DNA from: Candidatus Margulisiibacteriota bacterium
GTDB lineage: Bacteria > Margulisbacteria > WOR-1 > O2-12-FULL-45-9
Assembly: GCA_018814265.1 (NCBI GenBank)
Contig: JAHIZU010000270.1
Span: forward strand, 1 to 10,371
Length of the DNA stretch: 10,371 nt
Direction of reading: 5' to 3'
A program made the translations under genes and the position numbers. Shown in pieces: positions 5,590 to 10,371 of the stretch; the stretch's first letter is position 1, and every line of letters starts with the position of its first letter. Under the pieces are notes generated by a model. It made no database searches, was not told the DNA's origin, and worked only from the letters and a program-made list of their open reading frames with translations.

Positions 5590-5651
5590 TTATAATAATA
5601 GCCCGCAGGGATACCGCGGCATATTCACCAAAAATAATGGCATAACGTCCC

Positions 5652-5686
5652 AAATTCTACATCTCGATTTCTCTCGATGCAAGCCC
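5652..5686 (-). repeat. copy A of a DUF167-associated repeat, non-coding
   Basis: This 35-nt stretch matches 31 of 35 bases of 6832-6866, and its 22-nt core 5663-5684 is identical to 6867-6888. In the second locus the same sequence is the coding tail of DUF167 copy B. Here it lies after the stop codon of copy A, one frame out, so it looks like a relic of a lost tail. Confidence 0.75.
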
Positions 5687-5696
5687 ATTGAGAGGC

Positions 5697-5912
5697 CTAC
5701 CTTATCTCAACCACCTTATTGCGGGATTTTTTGCCAAGAAGGATCGTGACCTGACGTCGTTTGACACCAAAATGTTCTGTTAAAACCTTAATCAAATCCT
5801 CATTCGCCCTCCCCTCAACCGGCGGAGCAGCAAGATAAACCTTTAACCGGCCCTGCTCCTCAACAACCCTATTTGTCTTAGCACGAGTAATAACTTTAAC
5901 GTTATAACGCAT
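5697..5912 (-). CDS. DUF167/YggU family protein, copy A
   Basis: 71 aa, the normal short form of the DUF167 (YggU) family: MRYNVKVITRAKTNRV at the start, then the family signature LKVYLAAPPVEGRANEDLIKVL (residues 23-44) and KRRQVTILLGKKSRNKVVEI (51-70). The family is a small soluble alpha/beta domain, present in bacteria, archaea and eukaryotes, with no settled function. It is 57/71 identical to copy B at 6837-7097. It follows the cupin gene by 14 nt and closes the four-gene unit. No Shine-Dalgarno is present; TATATT at 5918-5923 is 5 nt before the ATG but has no -35, so both coupling and a weak internal leaderless start are possible. The protein ends earlier than copy B, leaving the remnant repeat downstream. 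Confidence 0.87.
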   Translation of the reverse strand: MRYNVKVITRAKTNRVVEEQGRLKVYLAAPPVEGRANEDLIKVLTEHFGVKRRQVTILLGKKSRNKVVEIR

Positions 5913-5926
5913 AGGGAAATATATAT

Positions 5927-6253
5927 CTAATTCACCATCGTTAGCAGCATCTTAAACGCCTTAATCGCCTTCAAAGCATGCGGATCATTCGCCGGCATAA
6001 CCAGAACTTCGCCAGCTTTAACATTATAATTTTTACCAGAAATAATAATCTCAGCCTCGCCTTCAATCACATTCACCATCGCGTCATAAGGCGTAGTGTG
6101 CTCCGCAATAGTCTGCCCCTCTGCCAGCGCAAAAAGCGTGACATTGCCATTGGGCTTGTTTATTAACATGCGGCTGACAATTGAACCCTCCTGATAATCA
6201 ATCAATCCGGCTAATTCCTTCACTTGGCCTGGTGTAAATTTGTTGTCTGCCAT
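5927..6253 (-). CDS. small single-domain cupin
   Basis: 108 aa from the ATG at 6251-6253 (MADNKFTPGQV). An ORF extension of nine codons is rejected because GGGGTGAT sits just upstream of this ATG and is spaced as a ribosome site. The cupin barrel is clear: motif 1 around GQTIAEHTTPYDAMVNVIEG (46-65), the middle GKNYNVKAGEVLVMP (73-87), and motif 2 NDPHALKA (89-96). Of the usual metal ligands only His52 and His92 are clear; the second His of motif 1 is Thr54, and an acidic residue is at 57, as in a common branch of small stand-alone cupins. The catalytic role is therefore uncertain; it may bind a metal or small ligand. It starts 7 nt after the hemerythrin stop codon, and the ribosome site overlaps that gene's end. 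A stress or detoxification role with hemerythrin is inferred from context only. Confidence 0.87.
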   Translation of the reverse strand: MADNKFTPGQVKELAGLIDYQEGSIVSRMLINKPNGNVTLFALAEGQTIAEHTTPYDAMVNVIEGEAEIIISGKNYNVKAGEVLVMPANDPHALKAIKAFKMLLTMVN

Positions 6254-6260
6254 GTACTTA

Positions 6261-6803
6261 TCACCCCGTTTGTTTTTCAAGCCCTTCGACTATATTATTG
6301 TATTTTTCGTGGATCAGCTTTTTGTCAAATTCCCAGTATTCTTCAAGCATGATCGCCTGTTCTTTTTTGTCAAAATAATCCATGCAGGGGATGAAAAAGT
6401 GCTTATCCTCTTTTTCAATATGCTTTGGGTAAAACTTAACCAGGATCTCAAGATTGGCAATAACATCACTTAAGGCGTTTTTATTGCCCTTGGCATAGCT
6501 CTCTTTGGCCTCTTTTAATTTGCTCGCGTTCCCCCGCCCCAACACATGCTCCTTGATCAATTCCTCCATGATCCTTTTATGTTCCGCGGAAAGTGGCTTC
6601 TTGGCAAGGGCCTTAAAAAGAATATCCTCTTCCTTGCCGTGATGGCACCGGTCAGCATATGACCTCAAAAAATCCACCGCCACATCAATAAACCCTACGT
6701 CCACCCCGTTCTCTTTCTTAATCTCGTTCAGTTGCCTTTCCATTTGCGCAATCATTCTTTCAATAAGCCGGTGTTCTATCATTAATGGTCCTGCAGGCAT
6801 CAT
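6261..6803 (-). CDS. hemerythrin-like HHE di-iron protein
   Basis: 180 aa, all-helical HHE cation-binding protein. Likely ligands in order: His11 in LMIEHRLIE, the CHHGKEED cluster (His54, His55, Glu58/Glu59), His75, His86 (KEH), His128 with Glu132 in KHIEKEDKHFF, and His135. This pattern matches hemerythrin-like proteins of anaerobes, which bind oxygen or respond to oxygen or nitric oxide at a di-iron site. The protein is cytoplasmic, with no signal peptide. Two adjacent ATGs are possible starts (6801-6803 and 6798-6800); AGGAGGT sits 8 nt before the first. It lies between DUF167 copy B (33 nt upstream) and the cupin, all on the same strand. Function as an oxygen or NO protection protein is family-based inference. 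Confidence 0.9.
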   Translation of the reverse strand: MMPAGPLMIEHRLIERMIAQMERQLNEIKKENGVDVGFIDVAVDFLRSYADRCHHGKEEDILFKALAKKPLSAEHKRIMEELIKEHVLGRGNASKLKEAKESYAKGNKNALSDVIANLEILVKFYPKHIEKEDKHFFIPCMDYFDKKEQAIMLEEYWEFDKKLIHEKYNNIVEGLEKQTG

Positions 6804-6831
6804 AATGTCAAACCTCCTCTTGAGAATACTA

Positions 6832-6888
6832 AAATTCTACATTTCGACATCGCTCGATGCAAGCCCCTCGATTTCTCTCGATGCAAGC
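6832..6888 (-). repeat. copy B of the DUF167-associated repeat, two tandem units, coding
   Basis: Two 24-nt units in tandem, each with the core CTTGCATCGAG on the minus strand. They encode the in-frame tail LASREIEG-LASSDVEM of DUF167 copy B and its TAG stop. The second-read unit contains the perfect palindrome CATCGAGCGATG. Copy A at 5652-5686 has one unit. The 24-nt length preserves the reading frame. Confidence 0.75.
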
Positions 6889-7097
6889 ACCTCAACCACC
6901 TTATCACGGGATTTCTTACCAAGAACGATCTTAACCTGCCGCTTCTTAACAGAAAAATGTTCTGCTAAAACCTTAACCAGCGCCTCGTTCGCCCTCCCCT
7001 CAACCGGCGGAGTAGTCAAATAAACCTTGAGACGGCCTTGCTCCTCAACAACTTTGTTTGACTTGGCACGAGTAATAACCTTAACGTTGTAGCGCAT
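6837..7097 (-). CDS. DUF167/YggU family protein, copy B with repeat-derived tail
   Basis: 86 aa from MRYNVKVITRAKSNKV; an ORF extension above this ATG runs into the promoter and is rejected. Residues 1-70 are the DUF167 domain (signature LKVYLTTPPVEGRANEALVKVL and KKRQVKIVLGKKSRDKVVEV), 80% identical to copy A. The extra 16 residues LASREIEGLASSDVEM are two 8-residue repeats coded by a tandem 24-nt DNA repeat. This acidic tail is not part of the usual family length of about 70-100 aa cores. It heads the unit DUF167, hemerythrin, cupin, DUF167. No Shine-Dalgarno: a perfect extended -10 box lies 6 nt before the ATG, so translation is probably leaderless. Gene reality is well supported by family match; the family has no established function. 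Confidence 0.87.
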   Translation of the reverse strand: MRYNVKVITRAKSNKVVEEQGRLKVYLTTPPVEGRANEALVKVLAEHFSVKKRQVKIVLGKKSRDKVVEVLASREIEGLASSDVEM

Positions 7098-7103
7098 GGG
7101 GGA

Positions 7104-7112
7104 ATTATAACA
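7104..7112 (-). promoter_or_regulatory. extended -10 leaderless promoter of the DUF167-hemerythrin-cupin unit
   Basis: On the minus strand TGT-TATAAT (extended -10, perfect hexamer at 7104-7109) ends 6 nt before the ATG at 7097. No good -35 is present, as is common with extended -10 promoters. The geometry puts +1 on the start codon. Confidence 0.6.
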
Positions 7113-7116
7113 AAAT

Positions 7117-7143
7117 GGAGGCATAGGAGGAATAGGAGGAACA
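7117..7143. repeat. 9-bp tandem repeat, left inverted arm
   Basis: Three 9-nt units (GGAGGCATA, GGAGGAATA, GGAGGAACA) lie next to the DUF167-B promoter. Part of it (ATAGGAGGAATAGG) pairs 13/14 with the reverse complement of the start of the right arm at 7163, so the two arms could form a long stem across a roughly 26-nt loop. Confidence 0.65.
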
Positions 7144-7162
7144 AGCGAAAAAAGTGCCCTCG

Positions 7163-7225
7163 CCTATTCCGCCTATTGCGCTTATGACACCTATTGCGCC
7201 TATTACACCTGTACCTCTTATTCTT
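7163..7225. repeat. degenerate 9-bp tandem repeat, right arm
   Basis: Seven consecutive 9-nt units of pattern CCTATTNCN, decaying toward the end: CCTATTCCG, CCTATTGCG, CTTATGACA, CCTATTGCG, CCTATTACA, CCTGTACCT, CTTATTCTT. It occupies most of the gap between the HdeD-like gene and DUF167-B. No ribosome site or complete ORF uses it. Confidence 0.75.
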
Positions 7226-7240
7226 TTTAGAAAAAAGCCC

Positions 7241-7759
7241 TTATGCAGCTATCTTTCTTAAATTTAAGTACAGGATCAACTGAAGCAGGCCAAAGAATAA
7301 AGCGTAGAAGCCAATCACCCAAATATAGGCCAAAATCCCAACAGCCGGTAAAGCAAACAGGAGAATGGCAAAGATGATTGAAACAATGCCGGTTAAAAGC
7401 ATCCACAGTTCATTGGCAATTGCTTGCCTAAGACTAAAAGCCGTGGCAATCTGGGCAATCCCGCCAATCAGCGCCCAAAAAGCGACGAGATAAACCAGCA
7501 TCAAAACATAAACATTCGGCCAAATATATATGAATATCCCGATAAAAAAACTGATAATTCCTTCCAGCAGAAGCAAAGAATATTCTGTGTTTACTGCCGC
7601 TACGATGGCAACCACCCCGCCGATAATCGCAAAAGCCGCAAACAAATAAACCAAAACCTCAAGCGTTAACCCGGGCCAAAAAATCGTCAATAAACCAAAT
7701 AAAACCGCAACCAATCCCCGCAAACCAAGCGCGCCTAATGTCCTTTTCGTAATAGCCAT
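7241..7759 (-). CDS. HdeD-like inner-membrane protein (DUF308)
   Basis: 172 aa, almost entirely hydrophobic, with about six transmembrane helices in three hairpin-like repeats. The DUF308 signature appears as FGLLTIFWPGLTLEVLVYLF (21-40), with a repeat FFIGIFIYIWPNVYVLMLVYLVAFWALIGG and a third IIFAILLFALPAVGILAYIWVIGFYALFFG. E. coli HdeD, the best-known member, is an acid-resistance membrane protein; the molecular mechanism of the family is unsettled. The ATG at 7757-7759 has AAAAGGAG about 8 nt upstream; this ribosome site overlaps the stop codon of the preceding alpha/beta hydrolase gene (15-nt gap), so the two genes form an operon. With the decarboxylase upstream it suggests a pH-stress group. 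The family assignment is good, the acid role is by analogy. Confidence 0.88.
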   Translation of the reverse strand: MAITKRTLGALGLRGLVAVLFGLLTIFWPGLTLEVLVYLFAAFAIIGGVVAIVAAVNTEYSLLLLEGIISFFIGIFIYIWPNVYVLMLVYLVAFWALIGGIAQIATAFSLRQAIANELWMLLTGIVSIIFAILLFALPAVGILAYIWVIGFYALFFGLLQLILYLNLRKIAA

Positions 7760-7774
7760 AACATCATCTCCTTT

Positions 7775-9028
7775 TTAAAGATTCTCATCCAGCCAGTTAA
7801 AGATCCGTTCAGAGGAGACCATTTGTGCGCCCATTTGACAATGCTCTTCAGCCCCTTCCTTGACCGTAAAAAGCATAAAGTCCTTGGGACACCGCAGGGC
7901 CTGGTAAAGCTGCCGGGCCTGGCCCGCCATGTCCTTGTCCTCTTCCGAATCAACCACCAGCACGCGGCACTTTATCTGATCAACCACCCCGGCCATCTTG
8001 TAAGGCCGGGTCATCCGGATCAGCTCCAAGGGTGTCTTGGCAGCAAAAGTGTACATGCCGTTATTAAAGACCCAGCGGAGGGAAATATCATTTTTCATTT
8101 TATCGTAGATCTCTTTATCGATCTCTCCGGCAGCCTCGGGCTCATCCAGCAGCTTATCAAAATCAGCCGGCTGGCCTTTTACAAAATTTAAATGGAAGTC
8201 CCAGACCCCGCCATTGGCCACCAGAACTTTGAGGCGAGGCTCAAAAGCCGCAGCGCGCGGCGCAAGATAACCGCCAAAACTTATGCCTATCAGGCCAATC
8301 CTGTCAGGAATGGTTTCAGGCAAGGTCAAAGCATAATCCACTACAGGTGTAACCGCACTCTCCCAATTATGACGAAAAGGAATATGCTGCTCACGGATCA
8401 CACCACCCTGACCTGGACCTTCAAAAAGCAGGCAGTTATAGCCTCTCTTCAGGGCAGCGAACGCGACCGAATAATAAAGCTCTTCCGCCGTGCCATCAAA
8501 CCCGCTATGGATGATCAACAGCGGCCGCTTTTTGCCTGAATCATCGACCCGGCAATAATAGCCGGGCAAAGTCGTTTTCTCAAAAGGTATGCGGATAAAT
8601 TCCACCAGCGGTTTAGCCTGAAGCCGCATGGCCTTCTGAAACATCTCCCGGCTTTTCCTCCATGATCTTAAGATGCGCGGGTCACCGGGGTTGCCGTGCA
8701 GAAAGAAATCCGCGTTGCGAAAGTAGTTGGATGACCTAAGATAAGCCTCGCTGGCGCTGATCTTATGTCCTTTTTTGAGGAAACTGTCACCAGCTCTCTC
8801 CAGCTGCTGCCCCACTCTGCCCCATTCCCTGTACCAGCTGTCGCCATCCCCTTCTTTTATCTTATCGGCAGTCTTGAGACATTCGGAAATATCCGAACCG
8901 CCGCCAGGCGCCTCGCCCATGGTCCTTAAGAGCTGAAAGGAATATTCCGGGTCCTTGAAATAAACTTGCAGAGCAATGGCTGCGGTGCTGATAGCCAATA
9001 ACAAAATTAAAATAATTGTTCTTTTCAT
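7775..9028 (-). CDS. alpha/beta hydrolase, FrsA/pseudooxynicotine-hydrolase-like, with N-terminal anchor
   Basis: 417 aa from MKRTIILILLLAIS. The first 20 residues are a hydrophobic anchor or signal peptide, so the rest probably faces the periplasm. Residues about 45-140 form a helical cap region (many Arg/Lys and Tyr), then comes the hydrolase core: the loop EGPGQGG (203-209), nucleophile Ser250 in GISFGGY, acidic residue Asp364 in VVDSEEDKDM, and His396 in GAEEHCQMGA. The CPKDFMLFTVKEGAEEHC stretch is characteristic of the group of C-C bond or ester hydrolases with a helical N-terminal domain (FrsA, 2,6-dihydropseudooxynicotine hydrolase, tropinesterase-like). Substrate unknown. The ORF could run ten codons further up, but the extension (MCASACYYKK) overlaps an extended -10 promoter, so the ATG at 9028 is preferred. 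37 nt after the decarboxylase stop; followed at 15 nt by the HdeD-like gene. Confidence 0.88.
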   Translation of the reverse strand: MKRTIILILLLAISTAAIALQVYFKDPEYSFQLLRTMGEAPGGGSDISECLKTADKIKEGDGDSWYREWGRVGQQLERAGDSFLKKGHKISASEAYLRSSNYFRNADFFLHGNPGDPRILRSWRKSREMFQKAMRLQAKPLVEFIRIPFEKTTLPGYYCRVDDSGKKRPLLIIHSGFDGTAEELYYSVAFAALKRGYNCLLFEGPGQGGVIREQHIPFRHNWESAVTPVVDYALTLPETIPDRIGLIGISFGGYLAPRAAAFEPRLKVLVANGGVWDFHLNFVKGQPADFDKLLDEPEAAGEIDKEIYDKMKNDISLRWVFNNGMYTFAAKTPLELIRMTRPYKMAGVVDQIKCRVLVVDSEEDKDMAGQARQLYQALRCPKDFMLFTVKEGAEEHCQMGAQMVSSERIFNWLDENL

Positions 9029-9034
9029 TTTCTT

Positions 9035-9043
9035 ATAATAACA
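9035..9043 (-). promoter_or_regulatory. extended -10 leaderless promoter of the hydrolase-HdeD unit
   Basis: On the minus strand TGT-TATTAT (TGn plus a 5/6 -10 box at 9035-9040) ends exactly 6 nt before the ATG at 9028. No -35 hexamer is seen. There is no Shine-Dalgarno in this position. Read-through from the decarboxylase gene is also possible. Confidence 0.5.
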
Positions 9044-9065
9044 GGCCGAGGCACACATTCATTCG

Positions 9066-10371
9066 TCATTTCCCCATGATCTTCCCTATCTTCTCCTTCA
9101 TTATCTTAAGAAAAGTTCCCCAGTATTCCTCATAAGTTGTGTTCTTGATCAGCCACGGGCTTAGGACACAGGAGCGGAGGACATAAACACTTTTCTGTTT
9201 GTCCCATTGTTCCTTGGGAATACCTAATACCTTCACAAACGAAGCCGGTGCGTCGCCGTAGGCATCGGTGTCCAGGCTGGTCTTGGAAGTGATCCAGTCA
9301 TTGGCATAAACCGGACCGGCATTGTAGGAACTTAATTCGTAAAGTTTTTCGTTTAAATCATCCATCTTGGCTAAATCAGTGTTGCCCACCGCATTAAAAG
9401 CAAAATCAACAATATTAAAGTCTGGTTTGGTTAAGGGATGTACTTCGTATTTCTTACCATTGACTTCAAAAGGCTGCGAGGCCTTTAAAGACCAGTAAAA
9501 TCTTTGAGCTCCTTCGATGGAACGGCCAATGATTCTTCCGTAACCAGTAATATTTAATGGTATAACATTGTGCGCAGCCCAGACTGCCGCAGCAGTTGCC
9601 CCTGCCTTTGAGCCTTCAAGAATATAACTGCCCAAAAGCATGGGGTCCCCGCCTTTTTCAAAAACATAAGCGGCAAAATAAGAGATCAGATCAAGGATCC
9701 GGCGGTCTTTCATCACCACCGCTCCTGCAGCATAAGGCACATAACCCATCTTGTGCGGATCAATGGAGATCGAATCAGCTTCAGGAAAGGCTTTGTACGC
9801 TTCATAAACCTCTTTGGTCGGCCAGTTAATATCTTTGTGCAAGATGCCTTCCTGGTGCAGCTTCTCCTTCATCTTGTGATGGTCCATGAACTTGTCATTT
9901 TCATCCAAAAAGATCGCCCGGCAATAGCCGCCATACGCTCCATCTATATGATAATAAAAAGCAATGCCCTTTTTCTCATACTCCGCGCGCAGCTTGGCAA
10001 CTTCATGCACTTCATCCACCGCGCCTTCCTCAGTTGTCCCAACAACAGACACAACCCCTAAGACCGGGATCTTCTTGGCAATAAAACCATCGATCGTGTC
10101 CTTTAAAACCTTCAGGTCCATGCGGAAATTATCTTTAACCTGAATGCTGATCAGGTTCTCATTGCCAATGCCTAAAATATCCGCAGCCTTGGCCCAGGAA
10201 TAGTGCCTTGATTGAGGAACTAAGAGTTTGCCTAGCTTGCCACCCTCTGCCCCAACCCCGCGCACAGTCTTGGCGCGCACTTCATCAAATTTCTTGCCTG
10301 CCTTGACCTTATCGATCAAGTCCAAGGCCTTCTTGACCGGCATGTTCAACAATTGCCACTCATCCATTCCT
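9066..10371 (-). CDS. PLP-dependent group II decarboxylase, tyrosine-decarboxylase-like, 5' end cut by window edge
   Basis: About 434 residues of the C-terminal part; the reading frame is still open at 10371, and the Met at 10367 is internal, so the N-terminus is outside. Numbered from that Met, HIDGAYGGYCRAIFLDE (140-156) carries the Asp142 that contacts the PLP ring nitrogen, and SIDPHKMGYVPYAAG (201-215) carries the Schiff-base Lys206. The segments LVPQSRHYSWAKAADILGIG, VVGTTEEGAVDEV, SYFAAYVFEKGGDPMLLGSYILEGSKAGATAAAVWAAH and VHPLTKPDFN closely resemble the tyrosine decarboxylases of Enterococcus and Lactobacillus, which are about 620 aa and have a long N-terminal part, matching an off-edge start. 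Other group II members (glutamate, aromatic amino acid) differ in these segments. It would make tyramine and CO2 while consuming a proton. The usual tyrosine/tyramine antiporter is not in the window; it may be upstream. Substrate is inferred. Confidence 0.9.
   Translation of the reverse strand, partial: GMDEWQLLNMPVKKALDLIDKVKAGKKFDEVRAKTVRGVGAEGGKLGKLLVPQSRHYSWAKAADILGIGNENLISIQVKDNFRMDLKVLKDTIDGFIAKKIPVLGVVSVVGTTEEGAVDEVHEVAKLRAEYEKKGIAFYYHIDGAYGGYCRAIFLDENDKFMDHHKMKEKLHQEGILHKDINWPTKEVYEAYKAFPEADSISIDPHKMGYVPYAAGAVVMKDRRILDLISYFAAYVFEKGGDPMLLGSYILEGSKAGATAAAVWAAHNVIPLNITGYGRIIGRSIEGAQRFYWSLKASQPFEVNGKKYEVHPLTKPDFNIVDFAFNAVGNTDLAKMDDLNEKLYELSSYNAGPVYANDWITSKTSLDTDAYGDAPASFVKVLGIPKEQWDKQKSVYVLRSCVLSPWLIKNTTYEEYWGTFLKIMKEKIGKIMGK

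Noticed and set aside
5587..5596. Plus-strand TATAAT-like box
   Set aside because: No plus-strand gene follows and there is no -35; it is likely a chance AT-rich match beside the hairpin.
7098..7124. Nine-codon extension of DUF167-B
   Set aside because: Overlaps the TGTTATAAT promoter; copy A begins at the same MRYN.
7117..7225. CRISPR array
   Set aside because: Unit length of 9 bp with no spacers and no cas genes; this is a simple degenerate tandem repeat.
7226..7243. Terminator after the HdeD-like gene
   Set aside because: CTTTTT/AAAAAG could pair, but the stem is all A-T apart from one pair and lacks a trailing U tract.
7823..8539. Two long plus-strand ORFs (122 and 115 aa)
   Set aside because: Antisense to the FrsA-like hydrolase core with its full catalytic triad; they are shadows of its codon pattern.
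9029..9058. Ten-codon extension of the FrsA-like hydrolase (MCASACYYKK)
   Set aside because: Covers the extended -10 promoter and displaces the signal anchor from the N-terminus.

Overview
The window looks like chromosome from an uncultured diderm bacterium of balanced, moderate GC. The evidence for an outer membrane is a short secreted beta-barrel protein ending in Phe and two lipoproteins with clean lipoboxes. The mix of a DUF5678 protein, a retropepsin-like protease, a hemerythrin/cupin pair and a tyrosine-decarboxylase-like enzyme recalls candidate lineages such as Margulisbacteria/Saganbacteria or Omnitrophota; this placement is an impression, not something the sequence proves. I see no phage, transposase, CRISPR or RNA gene. 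Sixteen protein genes are called, two of them (35 and 55 codons) short enough to be missed by ordinary gene calling.

Layout. Positions 106-1695 (minus): beta-barrel protein, then a 35-aa very basic peptide, then a secreted alpha/beta hydrolase whose probable CTG start overlaps the peptide's stop. Positions 1826-3364 (minus): membrane-anchored type-B carboxylesterase. Positions 3488-4727 (plus): two unrelated lipoproteins, each with its own promoter. Positions 4738-5532 (minus): a tightly coupled trio of DUF5678 protein, retropepsin-like aspartyl protease and two-helix membrane peptide. Positions 5697-7097 (minus): DUF167 protein, hemerythrin, small cupin, second DUF167 protein, i.e. two 80%-identical DUF167 paralogues bracketing a likely oxygen/NO stress pair. 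Positions 7241-10371 (minus): HdeD-like membrane protein, FrsA-like alpha/beta hydrolase, and the C-terminal part of a PLP-dependent decarboxylase resembling bacterial tyrosine decarboxylase; decarboxylase plus HdeD suggests acid tolerance.

The most striking signal is in the start regions. Six genes that begin transcription units lack a usable Shine-Dalgarno but have a sigma70-type -10 box ending exactly 6 nt (four genes), 7 nt (one) or 8 nt (one) before the ATG. Several have a -35 box at 16-17 nt, and two have an extended -10 (TGn). This geometry puts the first transcribed base on or next to the A of the ATG, so these should be leaderless mRNAs. Other genes (beta-barrel, small peptide, hemerythrin, HdeD, probably cupin) carry ordinary Shine-Dalgarno sites. 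The window therefore mixes both initiation modes.

Intergenic DNA carries degenerate short tandem repeats of period 8 (1782-1813, followed by a 9-G tract) and period 9 (7117-7225, in two inverted arms), and a 24-nt repeat that has become the C-terminal tail of one DUF167 protein. No gene-free stretch exceeds 300 bases.
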